DNA from: Haplosporangium gracile | Lineage: Eukaryota > Mortierellomycota > Mortierellomycetes > Mortierellales > Mortierellaceae | NCBI GenBank assembly: GCA_015499985.1 | Contig: JAAAUF010000855.1 | Coordinates: 1-17,925 of the forward strand | Reading direction: 5' to 3' | Length of the DNA: 17,925 nt | In this document: piece by piece, positions 8,331-17,902 of the stretch | How the letters are laid out: each line of letters begins with the position of its first letter | Numbering within the stretch: the first letter of the stretch is position 1 | The notes under the pieces: generated by a model | Told to the model about the DNA's origin: nothing | What the model saw: the letters and a program-made list of their open reading frames with translations, nothing else | Database searches by the model: none | Position numbers and translations under genes: made by a program

Positions 8331-11300
8331 GATGTTTTTGCTTTATCGATTTTGTATACTCTCATCGTCCGCCTCGCATCTATCACAATCGCTCCTTTCC
8401 CCTGGGCTTTTATTTCTCGCACATTCCTTGCTTGTACGTCTCACCCACCTACTCGCTTTTTTTGTTTCTCGATCAGTTTTATATGATCAAATCATAAACG
8501 CGATAACGCGTCTGTTTGCTGTTACCAGAGACGGGGGCTGTGTTTGATTGGGCAATCATCACACGAAATATTCCATCAACTAATCAAATAACCATCAGGG
8601 GTAAGTAAATTTTGACAAAATGTGAGTCTTGTGTCTTGTCTTGAGAACAAGAGTAACGAGGTGCACTTTGTCATTGTACAACGTAATTTAATCAAAGAAT
8701 AATGACGAAAGATGAAAAGATTGGGCAGTGCTTAGAAGGAGGAGGTGCACGGGAATATGCTGAGTTGGGCTTCGTCAGGTCAAAGTGCTGTGGAAAAAAG
8801 GAGCTGCACCTGTCTCCAGTGACTTACTGATAGACTAAAAGGCGTCTGGCAGTGAAGGACGGGCACACCTTCTTCATGAATGAGTCAGACAACACAAGGT
8901 TTCCAAAGGGGCAACATACCAACTAATCCCGTCCTCATCCCTATCTATGGAAAGAAGGTAGGGTGTTGACGAATGGCTCTTTAAGCAAGCATTCGTCTGT
9001 CCACTATGGTTTTTGTTTATGTTTCTTTTTGTAGCCTAGCTGGATCTTTACTGACCTTTCGGTTTGGCCCGCATGGTCCCCCTTCTTTTTTGTATCTCCC
9101 TTACGTCCCTTCTGTCCTTCGATCCATGGCAGTGTGGCGATTCGGCAGTCACTCTAGTTTCGCCTGAGTCAAAATTCTTTGGAGTTGCGGAGTGAGCCTA
9201 AGCCCGGGTCAACAAAAAGATTGGTTTCTACTGTCTGTGTGATCCATTTATTGTTTGTGTTTTGGTGGATCGGTTCAGTGTGCAAATGTGCTTTGTGTTC
9301 ACGTTGACGAAATTATGGTGAAACGGCAGTACATGGGTTCACAAAAATCAAAAACAATAGAAAGTGTTGTAGTTTTGCTCTATGCATTGTGGGGCCTGGC
9401 ACATGCAAGGGATCCTCTTCCCTCACATCCTTCCTCCCTCTCCCTCCTTCCTTCCTTCAGTACATTGTAATTCACTCGTCATCCTGAATAAATGAAAAAG
9501 AGGGAGAGTGGGTTAGTCCAATCCAATGAGTTTTTACAACGCTTGGACCTTGGTAACACACCTTCGATCTTTTTACTTAATTATTGTCATCTTTTTTGTT
9601 TACCAAGACTCGAATACGCCTCAAGGCAGGTCGCTCACTTCTGTGTGTTTGATGCGTAAACATCGCCCCACGTCTTTGCTGTCCCTGCTATCTGTCTGTC
9701 CATCACTCACGTTTATTGTTTGGAATTTTACATGCGTCCATGCACGATACACATGACAGAGCGCTAGTAGGGTGGAGAGGATGAAGAAAAACGAGGATGT
9801 ACTAATATCGACGCGTCAAAACGATTATCATCACCCCTTCGCCTCAGCCTCCTCTCTTCGGGGGTTTTTTTTTCTTTTCTCCACCTACTTTTTTTTCATT
9901 TAATTCTTCTTTCATCTTTCTTACTCATACTTGCAAGGACACTCCCTCTTTTCCTTGAAAGATCTTTTTGGTTCTAGCATTGAATACTCCTCACATTAAC
10001 CTGGGTTTGTTTGTTTCTTTATTTCCCATCCAGTCTATTTGTCTCTGCTTATCTCTCTTTTTCGTTACTGTTGTTCCTTGTCCCAGTGTGCCTATGCGGG
10101 ATCCTGCACAACATATTCCAACCTCTTTGTTCTCCCAATAGCTCCCTCTTTTTTTTATTTACCCTCAATCGCCAATACTCTCTTCGATGAAGAACTCATC
10201 CTACCTATGTTTAGATTTTTCTCTAGAGGAGGACAAGAACGAGAGAATAAGCATCAAGAATGAAGGAGAGATGACCGGATAGAGCAGACGCGAAAAACCA
10301 TTTTCTACGGAGACGTTGACGCGTCACTCACTACAGTGTGCGGTGCCTATGTCAGCTTGTCCGTCAGAAGACAAATAAATTCCGCCTCCTTTTTTTGTTT
10401 TCCATCCATGCAAAAAGAAGACACCTTGAAAGGGAGCGAAAAAAAAGGAGGGAAGAGAGAAAAACCAAAAGATCAACTGAGAATTCAGCAAGAATGAACG
10501 GACATGGCATCGAGCAAATCGAGGAGAGGGGAGGGAATTGGCGCAAAGAACAAATGAAAGGATGCCGTCTCCCGAAGGAAGTGATGGGATTGGTAGAGAC
10601 CAGATGAACAGTTTGTTCTTCTACCCACCCCTCGTTTTTTGTTGTTATCAACCCTCTTTGGCTAATGCGTTTTTAGAGAGTTGCTTCCCTTTCTTTTCTT
10701 TTCCTTAAACGTCTACCGATGTTGAATAGATTTTTTGTTTGTGTGTATTTGAAATAGGTCTAAGAGAGTCCAATTCCATTTTTGTCAACGCTCGAACGTT
10801 CCCCTTGTTTTTTCGTTTCTTTCTCTCCTTCCTCTCTCCCCTCTCTAAACCTGGTCCTCTCTCACACATCTTCACGTCTTTGAGCAGGTGGCACTCATCC
10901 TTCCCTCATTTTTCCAATTGCTCCACCGCTCTGCTCAGATTAAAAAAGTCAAAAAGGTCCATGTAGGGCAAATATGCAAATGAAGGGAGCCAATTTGCAC
11001 TCTCTTTTTTTTAATTTTTGAAAAAGAATTTTGCTTATACGAGAAAGCAAGCACACGAAGGGAAACACGGTCCAGCTGGACAAGGTGAGGGAGGGCTCAA
11101 ATCTCAAGCGGGAATGGTAAGCAAAAGCTAGACCCTGATTTTGTAGCCTGAGCACTGGTAGTAGCAATGTGAGCAGCTATGAACGAGAATGTAACTCAAT
11201 TACATGGTATAGTGAACGCTTTCGTGTTACATTCATATGTTGAATGACATTAACATAAAACTGTCATCTCTTTCAAGAAAAAAAAGAGAGAGAGCAAGGA

Positions 11301-11994
11301 TTTGGGACCCACTTTGTCGAGCAGGAAGCAGAAGAAAAAACGAGGGACACGGTATGCACACCGCTTTTTCCCATGTGGCCCTCCCTTCACCTTGCTCTCA
11401 TTCATGCCGCTGCAACACATTCTATCAGTGCTTTGGGTTAGACCTCTCCTCTACCCTCCCTCTCTTGCTTCTATATGTATCTCATCTTTCATGAATGGAA
11501 AGAAAGGGAACAAAGCAGCGATAAGATGATGAAGACGTTCGCAGGCAGGATAGTGACTTCCCGGGACAAAGAAGAACACTAAAAAAAAATGAGGCAGTGG
11601 ACACCTTTTTTTCCTTTTATCCCTGTCGGCCAACAAAATTGCAAACCGCGCTTTAGTGGGCCGAAAATAAGAAAGTGAGAGAAGAACAACATTTCATTCA
11701 CAAACAGGTGAACCTTGCGCAAGGGAAGAAGAGGGAAAGAAAAGATGCCGGCGACAAGGAACTCTCGATGCGAAAGATTATACTGATAGTGAATGCCCAT
11801 GCTCTCTTCCTCGCACGTAGCATTGTTTACGACCCCCTTTAGAATTTTTTTTTCTTTCCCTCTTATATCGACATTCGGACATATGTATGCTTTTTTGAGA
11901 ACTTGAAAACAAGTTATGTCTCTTTTTGCCCAGACCTAAGTATTTTCAATTCTAGGTGAGTGGAGAGAAAAGCACTATGAGCGGAGCGAAAGGC
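8331..11994. other. Gene-free stretch
   Basis: The part at 8550-9250 has ordinary complexity and few homopolymers. A perfect donor-like GTAAGTAAAT starts at 8601, and an acceptor-like pyrimidine/TAG lies near 9033-9035, but the sequence before and after gives no convincing exon. From 9830 to 11850 the DNA alternates between pyrimidine-rich and purine-rich patches whose ORFs are Ser/Leu- or Lys/Arg/Glu-rich. A small perfect hairpin (AACTTG, AAAA, CAAGTT) lies at 11900-11915. No gene can be supported. Confidence 0.4.
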
Positions 11995-12030
11995 TGTGAA
12001 TGTGAATGTGAATGTGAATGTGAATGTGAA
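11995..12030. repeat. (TGTGAA)6 hexamer tandem repeat
   Basis: Six perfect 6-base units. As the unit is a multiple of three it keeps frame on both strands. It reads as Cys-Glu repeats in the plus ORF 11956-12174 and as His-Ser repeats in the minus ORF 12296-11952. These two antisense ORFs (72 and 114 codons) have otherwise mixed composition and no recognised domain. I list the repeat as certain and neither ORF as a gene. Confidence 0.9.
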
Positions 12031-12250
12031 GCCGAGGGAGATGTTAACTCTTTTGGACAGGGTACTGGCTGTAATCTGGCTTTTCGTCTGCATGCTCTAC
12101 ACCTAGGGAAAGACCTACCAGGGGTCGATAAATGGACAAAAGGAAAAGTTTTTACGCCTGGACAATCAGCATAGATAAAGATACAATCATGCAGGAGGAG
12201 TGCACCAATGAGCGGCCTGGATTCTGTTTGTTTTTGGTGTATTGGAGTGA

Positions 12251-12634
12251 ATGGTATGCGCACCAGTACTAGAAGGAAGAAAGAGAGGGTTGTCAAGCAT
12301 AGACAGGAAACTCCACATCAAACTCCGTGCATTGGGTATTCTCACACTGTCCTCTCTTTTTCACGCTGATTTATATTTTCCCATGGGTTCAAAGGTTCTT
12401 CCCTCCAGACCTCCATACGCCTACCGACAAAAGAGAATAAATCATACTCCGAGGAGTCTCGTCTTTGTCATTCAGTCGTTGTTTAATTATTTTTTTTTTC
12501 GTTGGTCTTTCCGGCCTGACAAACAACCGACATTGACAAGTTTTGTAGAAAAACTCATCAACTTCTCTTCGAACAAGGAGGCGGATGTTGAAATTTGTTG
12601 GCCCTTTTTTTTTTCTTTCATTCAATTGAAATGA
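12251..12634 (+). CDS. Unrecognised 127-codon ORF
   Basis: This is one of the longer ORFs in the window whose peptide is mostly of balanced composition (contains RPDKQPTLTSFVEKLINFSS; an earlier part is rich in Arg, Leu and His). Two Phe-rich patches come from T homopolymers at about 12489 and 12604. I see no signal peptide, catalytic motif or domain. The antisense frame is also open for 96 codons over part of it. It may be chance, an exon, or a relic. The start is just the first ATG. Confidence 0.17.
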   Translation: MVCAPVLEGRKRGLSSIDRKLHIKLRALGILTLSSLFHADLYFPMGSKVLPSRPPYAYRQKRINHTPRSLVFVIQSLFNYFFFRWSFRPDKQPTLTSFVEKLINFSSNKEADVEICWPFFFSFIQLK

Positions 12635-14275
12635 ACACAATGGCGAAATCTGAATGAAAGGAGGAATAAAAAAATGCATTGTGCCAATGAGCTGAAGGCC
12701 GTTTCTGTCTGCCGCTCATCGGAGAGGCGTGCTCTCTTCTCTTTCCTTTTCTGTCTCCTTCTGACTTTTTTTTCCGCTCATCTTATTGTATGATGCACAT
12801 GCTCGCTAACAGAAAACGAAAAGTAGGATGAAAAAAAAAATGAATAGAACCGTAACAAAACATCTCAGGTTAGACTATGTATCCTCAACGACATAGAAAG
12901 AGAAGTCGAGCAAAAGATACAGGCAGACAGACAACTCTAAAAACAGAGATTGACCAGAAACACACGAATCAGCTGAACTGAAGATCCTGTGGGCCCTTTT
13001 CTCTCTCGTTCCACCCATAGGTTTTTGTGCTCACCTGCAGCCGCATTAGCGAGTGGTCATTCTTTCATTGAGCCCTTCTTCCCCTTCCTTTCAGCTCTGG
13101 TAGTTACTCACACCATTTCCTTCTCATCCCGACTTTGCGTGAATCGAAGACAGGTATGTCCGCAAGTGTACATCCTCTCTTCCTCCGTTTTGTCCTCTGT
13201 TTCAGAAAAACAGTCAGAAGAGAACAAGAAGAAGGGATAAGAATGAAAAAGAGGCATCAGTGGTGTAAGAGCATCATGAGAGTAATGATGCATTATTGAT
13301 GAAGGAAAAAAAAAATTTTCATTCGTTTTGCATTGGTTAGAGGAGATATAATTGACCTTCCAATGTTTATTCAAATTGGTGGTTCCTCATTTTCTTTCAT
13401 TCTTTCAGGGGAAAGCGAGCGACGAAAGACATCGACAGCAGAGAGAGCGAAAAACAGGAGGGAATGAGCAAAGAGAGATATATGTGTACCTCACGCCATG
13501 TACTCTTACATGCAGGTACATATGCAAGTTGTGCATCCACACAGCCTGGCAGTTGGCCCTACTCCCTTCCTCTCCTTCCGTTTTCACCCACATATATTTC
13601 ATGCCCTGTAGTCCTGTCTAGATATTCTTTGCATTGTACCGTTTTGTCCTTTTTTGCATTATTTCTCCCTTTCATATGGAATTTTATGAATGGCAAAGAA
13701 GGAGCTGAATTAGGGACAAACGCCCACGGGATTCTTCTTTAAAGTGTTGCTTTTGCCGTTTCGATCCTTTTATTCCTCATGGCCGTTGGCATTACAGTAT
13801 GGTCGTTGTTGAACAAACAGGTGTTCACGAATGAACAAATAATGCAAATGTGCACACATGCATACCAGGCATTCATACCCATGTACAATTTCTTGCATGC
13901 GTGAAAACGGGGAGCATCCATCCATTCACACACATACCAGAAAAAAGGGGTAACCCCAAAATTTTATTTCTCACTGTCCGCATACACACCTCTTCCGGAT
14001 TGGCCCCATGAGAGATCGATGTTTAATTGACAAGCGTACCCAAAATAAAAATGTAAGAAAATGGAACGTGAAAAAAAAAATGAGGGCATGCCCATTGCCC
14101 TTTGGTCATGTCCTTGTTCCTTCACGCTGCCCATTTGTTCATTTTCCACGTCTTTTTTTTTTGAGTTGAAAGTACGATAAGCCAACCACTCGGGCAACAA
14201 CTTTATTGTGAGTTTGCCAAAAACACAGAAAGGAACAAAGTAGAAGCAGACAGAGCAGGCAGTGCATTAATTTCA
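12635..14275. other. Gene-free stretch
   Basis: AT-leaning mixed sequence with several short overlapping ORFs on both strands (60-92 codons) and A/T homopolymers. Nothing has a recognisable domain, RNA fold or element boundary. Confidence 0.4.
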
Positions 14276-14311
14276 CAGTACTTGCGGAAGTACTGCTCGC
14301 AAAAGAGCGAG
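14276..14311. other. Two adjacent perfect hairpins
   Basis: The first hairpin has arms CAGTACTT (14276-14283) and AAGTACTG (14288-14295) around a GCGG tetraloop. The second follows at once, with arms CTCGC (14296-14300) and GCGAG (14307-14311) and a six-base loop. The pair resembles a small structured RNA or a protein-binding site, but no T-run follows within a few bases on either side. Its function is unknown. Confidence 0.55.
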
Positions 14312-14919
14312 GCTCACATGTTTGTGCATACAAAAAGGGTGGTGTGTGAAACAAGCGCCTGGCAGCGAGCGACACTGACGGTGGCGGCCATTGGCGGGGC
14401 TTCTTTTGTATTTGCATCTGTTGCCGTTGTTGGTGAGAAAGAGCCGCTCAACTAAAAAAGGGGTATCTACTATCTTTTTTTTGATTTTTTTTCTTTGGCT
14501 CGGTAGCATCAATGATGTGCCAGCTACAAATAAAAGAGGTGCTAAGCGCGCTGACAACATGACTAGCATGACAAGTCGAGTCGGGTCCAAAAATACGCAC
14601 CACGAGTTTTTGGTATTTAATGCTGGGTTGATTTCGTCCTAGGTACTCACGGATTTTTTTTCAGTCAAGAAGAAGAGTTTAAGAATGGATTTGAAACGTG
14701 CGGGTTGGTAGTTCGAGTTACTACGAAACGCGATTACTATTAATGTAGGGGAGCCCTTTGGCGTGCTTTTGATTTGTAAATGATTGTGGCATGCGTTATG
14801 TTGGCTTTCTCTTCTAGACTTCATGCAGACGATTGGGTGATCAGATGAGTTTGGTCCATTTTTTCTTCTTCATACTTTTTCTTAGTAGCACGATGCATTG
14901 AAATTCAAATATATTGCAC
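14312..14919. other. Spacer downstream of the decayed minus-strand gene
   Basis: Contains short ORFs on both strands. The longest is minus 14590-14273 (105 codons), with a hydrophobic N-terminal stretch and a Lys-rich run caused by T homopolymers. A small stem (GTAGT, 7-base loop, ACTAC) at 14708-14724 resembles a tRNA T-arm but lacks the conserved closing C. I call no gene. Confidence 0.35.
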
Positions 14920-14925
14920 TTTATT
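14920..14925 (-). promoter_or_regulatory. AATAAA poly(A) signal overlapping a stop codon
   Basis: The minus strand reads GAATAAAG, in which TAA (14923-14921) ends the acidic C-terminal reading frame and AATAAA spans 14925-14920. If functional it would give a very short 3' UTR, with A/T-rich sequence just downstream. The hexamer is common by chance, but its place at the end of the best coding-like frame supports strand and boundary. Confidence 0.4.
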
Positions 14926-17024
14926 CAAAATCCTCGCCGCTATCCTCCCTGTCTTCCACTGTCCAATCCTGGATATGGTGCTGGTTCATCGTACATTGAC
15001 CTTGTTGGTGTTCTTGAACGAGAATGTGTCTGAGAATGGGTTGTTCATGTTTCCACCATTCTTTACATTGTGCAACCAAGAGTGCCTCAGAAACCATTTC
15101 AATGGAGTACAGGCGGAGCGGTATGCTGTTTCGTTTTTTTTATCTCGACCACTTTGGTCATGTCATATCCAGCATTTTGTGGATCTGTAGCTGTTGCAAA
15201 GGACTTTATTTTCGCCAGACTAATAAGGCTCTGAGTCAGTCTGCCTTGCTCTGTCAAATTGCTGATGAACTGGATTTTCGAGGGTCAGCTATTCTTTTTG
15301 GTAATAATAGCCATCTTCGTAATACCTCACTAAGCGCGTTTAATACTTTATACAATAACTATCAACAGGGCGATTCGATTCCGTCAACAAAAGTCTTCTT
15401 CTTTGAGCTCTTGACACTGCTCATCACTATCTTTCAGTCACTTTCATAGTCCACTTGTGCCCCACGGCCACAATGTCAAAGGCGGCGACCCGCAGGCCTT
15501 TTCCGAGCTAAACTTCTCCTTTACAAAACTTTCAATTCAACCACGCGTCTATACTGTTTCCAGACAACCAAACAGAACGATTCGATGCGAGCAATATACA
15601 GCCTCTTCCTTCCGCATTTTAGCCCTTTTTATGGCTTTTATTCACATTTTTTGTTCACGATTTTGTTGCAACTTCTCAATGGGGATGTGGAATGTGGTGC
15701 ATCTACCTTTTTTTCCCTGTGCTCCAGTTTTCCTTTCGATGATCCCTAAATCAACTGCGCCTCAATAAGTGGTTTTAAAAACAAACAAACAAAAAGAGAC
15801 AAAGCGATATTAGACTGTCAATCAAGAGTTCTCTTTTTGTATACATGAACTTGAGAATTGTCATAATTGAACATTTTTTATGCACGATCTTCTTATAACT
15901 CAGTGGCCGTGATGTTTAGGGGTGACGTTCGCGCCTTTTTTTTTTCTTGTGCTCAATTTTCATTTTGCAGATCAGTCAACCATAACCTGGCGTCAATATG
16001 TGTTTCAAAGAGCGAGCAGAAAGACTCGGTCCGGCCAACATCCTCTTTGCACATTCGAAATTTTTGTTGCTGTCGCTCTGCTTTCTTTTGAGTATTTTAT
16101 GTTACAGCCTCACACCTGCGATATCGATACTGACCGATGAGAACTTTTTCCCCTGCATCTTACTCTCCTCTGTAAGCTGCTTAATCAGACCAGCATAAGG
16201 ACATGGTTTTCAGTCAATCACTCGAACGTTGTGGTTTGATTAAACGAAAATCCCATTCTGTGAGGCATTGGAACTTTGCTCATTATATTTTTACAGCTTC
16301 GATTCAGGATCTTCTTACATCTTTACGAATACAATTCCGAGTTCTTTCCACTCCTTATTCTTTTACTCGAAACACTTGGAACGATAAAAAGCAAGCAATG
16401 GGAGACGACACTGACAGTTCCTGCTGGCGAAGGTCACAGTTTTTTTTTGACTGGCCAGAGATACAGAGGATAGTCAAGCGCAAATCGGATGGTTTCACTA
16501 TTCTCTCATTCAAAAATTAGCAGGTCGAGTCATCCGGCGAATCATTTTCCGTAATGCACGTCAGTATCACTGGAATCTGTTATTTTGACACATCATGATC
16601 CATGTAGAATTTGCAGAGGAGATGATTTGCATTATACTCCTTGTCCACAAGTTGGCTGCTATTTTTTCTTCAAACTGTCAAACCATTTTTGTCATGTACT
16701 TTGGGTCCCCTATTTTAGCTGGGTAAATTGGTGGATTCGATATTGCAGATTTAGTTGTAAAATAAAAAAGGGCTTTCTCTGTCGTATGCTTTTGTTTCAA
16801 GAAGGATAACTGGTTTAGTAAGCCATTCGACCTCAGCCGTGGACAACTTTTTTTTTTTGACAGGTTTGCTCCAACGAGGATGACGGAGTTAGTGAATTGT
16901 CTGAACTTTCGTGGGTTGAAGTCTCTTTTATTTGTAGGTGGATAGAGGATATTGTAGGTGGATAGAAGATTGCCAATGTGATGACACAGCACGCTTTTTG
17001 TAGTGTTGATGATACATAGTATCT
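14921..17024 (-). pseudogene. Decayed (or indel-damaged) minus-strand gene, family unknown
   Basis: Reading the minus strand from 17024 to 14921, protein-like stretches follow one another in changing frames: 17024-16833 (HESSDNSLTPSSSLEQ), about 16858-16751 (STAEVEWLTKPVILLETKAY), 16773-16678 (SAISNPPIYPAKIGDPKY), on past a TGA to 16567, 16516-16358 (NERIVKPSDLRLTILCISG), 16362-16102 with four internal stops (YAGLIKQLTEESKMQGKKF), 16096-15953 (ESFCSLFETHIDARLWL), 15745-15521 with two internal stops (YIARIESFCLVVWKQYRRV), 15507-15427 (RVAAFDIVAVGHKWTMKV), 15358-15254 (LNALSEVLRRWLLLPKRIAD), 15284-15099 (TDPQNAGYDMTKVVEIKK) and 15139-14921 (VSEALLVAQCKEWWKHEQP). The last ends in an acidic tail with six Glu/Asp in its final ten residues. 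Neighbouring pieces read on as if from one protein of about 600-700 residues. A Ser-rich linker comes first and helical, charged parts later. I recognise no family. Alternatives are a live gene with short introns, or assembly indels. No start codon is evident. Confidence 0.42.
16932..16971. repeat. Two 20-bp tandem copies
   Basis: Copies at 16932-16951 and 16952-16971 match at 18 of 20 bases and share TTGTAGGTGGATAG. The duplication falls in the first readable segment of the minus-strand relic. A 20-base unit does not keep the frame, so it could itself be one of the damaging changes. Confidence 0.7.
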
Positions 17025-17225
17025 TTATTATCTAAAAATTCAACAGGTCGGATGGTGTTGTAGACTGCGAATTAGCTTTTGGTTGAAAAGATGTAAGAGA
17101 ACGAGCATGTCTGGAGAAAAGAAAGAAAAGAAATAAAGAAGCGAGGTCCCTATTTTGGAGAAAGGAAAAAAAAAAAGTGCCCTGCTACCAATGACTTGCA
17201 CGTAAATAAATTCGAGGTGGCGTAC

Positions 17226-17244
17226 TTTTTTTTTTTTTTTTTTT
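17226..17244. repeat. T19 homopolymer
   Basis: Nineteen T residues, the longest homopolymer in the window. About 30 bases further on, A7 runs directly into T14 (17273-17293). Such runs are prone to replication slippage and to sequencing error. Confidence 0.85.
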
Positions 17245-17351
17245 GTGAATTGTCTAAAATAATTTTGTTGAGAAAAAAATTTTTTTTTTTTTTGCCTGAG
17301 CTTTCCAGATTAATTTGATTGAAGAGCAATCTTTGTTTTTCTTTACGCAGT

Positions 17352-17491
17352 ATGAGGTTAAAGTCATTTGAGACAATGTTAGATATCACTCAAGTAGCCA
17401 TGCTGATTTTTTTTCTTTTTATTTCCCTTTCTAGTCGGTAGCGAAGCTGATGTCAGTGATCAAAGAAGACAAGCGAGAAAGAGCCAGTTAA
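17352..17491 (+). CDS. Possible small two-exon ORF
   Basis: ATG at 17352 opens fourteen codons (MRLKSFETMLDITQ) to 17393. A 41-base candidate intron (17394-17434) follows. It starts GTAGCC, has a CTGAT branch-like motif, and ends in a long pyrimidine run plus CTAG. The join is in phase and continues for eighteen codons (SVAKLMSVIKEDKRERAS) to TAA at 17489-17491. The product would be a 32-residue, mostly helical and charged peptide. Without the intron, the frame stays open to a TAG at 17439-17441. It could instead be a terminal piece of a larger gene or relic. The evidence is the splice grammar and peptide composition only. Confidence 0.15.
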
Positions 17492-17607
17492 GGGGGATTT
17501 TGATCAGTCACAGAAGGTAATTAAAGAGAGCGAGAAAGAAAAGACAGGAAGGAGAAATATGGCAGGAGCAGCCAAAAAAAAAAAAATTTGTAAGAGGGAA
17601 AGAGTGG

Positions 17608-17868
17608 TTGACGCTTAAATTCAACATTGGACGGAGCAAGAAAAAAATTGGCTTTGAATTTCATGCGACTCGACAGAAAAGAAAAAGCGTCGCGCCAAAT
17701 TGCTCAGCATACCTTTACTCTCTTAAAAACGATCAACCTCAATGTCATGAACGCAAAAATAAGGAAAAAACATACAATGGCGCTGAATATGATAGAGGTT
17801 TAAAAAAAAAAAAAGAGGAAAGTCAAGCAGGCAATTATTTTGACGAGCTTAAGCATTCAAGACTTTAA
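17608..17868 (+). CDS. Overlapping unrecognised ORFs
   Basis: Two plus frames are open across the same DNA. One runs 17608-17868 (86 codons, Lys-rich, contains QCHERKNKEKTYNGAEYDRG). The other runs 17612-17803 (63 codons, ATG at 17663, contains KASRQIAQHTFTLLKTINLN). Both look more like protein than the microsatellite-type ORFs elsewhere. At most one should be real; the second has the better helix-like composition. Neither matches a family I know. They may belong to a decayed gene, with a frame change at an A homopolymer. Confidence 0.17.
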   Translation: MTLKFNIGRSKKKIGFEFHATRQKRKSVAPNCSAYLYSLKNDQPQCHERKNKEKTYNGAEYDRGLKKKKEESQAGNYFDELKHSRL

Positions 17869-17888
17869 AGCAAGAAATAATCTACTTG

Positions 17889-17902
17889 GCAACCCGGGTT
17901 GC
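17889..17902. other. 14-bp perfect palindrome
   Basis: GCAACCCGGGTTGC is its own reverse complement over 14 bases and is GC-rich within AT-rich sequence. It may be a binding site for a dimeric protein or chance. It lies 23 bases from the window end, so a larger structure cannot be excluded. Confidence 0.6.

Noticed and set aside
14273..14590. 105-codon minus ORF with a hydrophobic N-terminal stretch like a signal anchor.
   Set aside because: It crosses T homopolymers that give its Lys-rich run and overlaps another equally plausible minus ORF (14417-14139). There is no supporting motif.
14708..14724. Stem-loop GTAGT-TCGAGTT-ACTAC resembling a tRNA T-arm with TTCGA.
   Set aside because: The conserved C closing the T-loop is a T, and no D-arm, anticodon arm or acceptor stem can be fitted around it.
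15024..15449. 141-codon plus ORF.
   Set aside because: It lies antisense to several better minus-strand segments (15358-15254, 15284-15099, 15139-14921) and has no motif. Treated as a shadow.
15895..15945. tRNA-like words (AACTCAGTGG, then a GTTCG motif and a long T-run) on the plus strand.
   Set aside because: The GTTCG is followed by C instead of A, no T-arm stem forms, and the T-run is one of many homopolymers in the window.
16450..16480. Sequence similar to the start of the conserved U6 snRNA core (GATACAGAG).
   Set aside because: The match ends after about nine bases and the rest of the U6 core is absent.
16203..16520. 105-codon plus ORF of fairly normal composition.
   Set aside because: It is antisense to two consecutive minus-strand segments (16516-16358 and 16362-16102) that link to others in order. 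I cannot fully exclude it, but the minus-strand reading explains more of the neighbourhood.
16585..16809. Plus ORF containing CRICRGDD and PCP, resembling the start of a RING-CH zinc-binding domain.
   Set aside because: Only the first Cys pair and one later Cys fit. The Cys-x-Cys, His and final Cys pair with RING-CH spacing are missing, and the minus strand of the same DNA reads better as protein. Judged an antisense coincidence.
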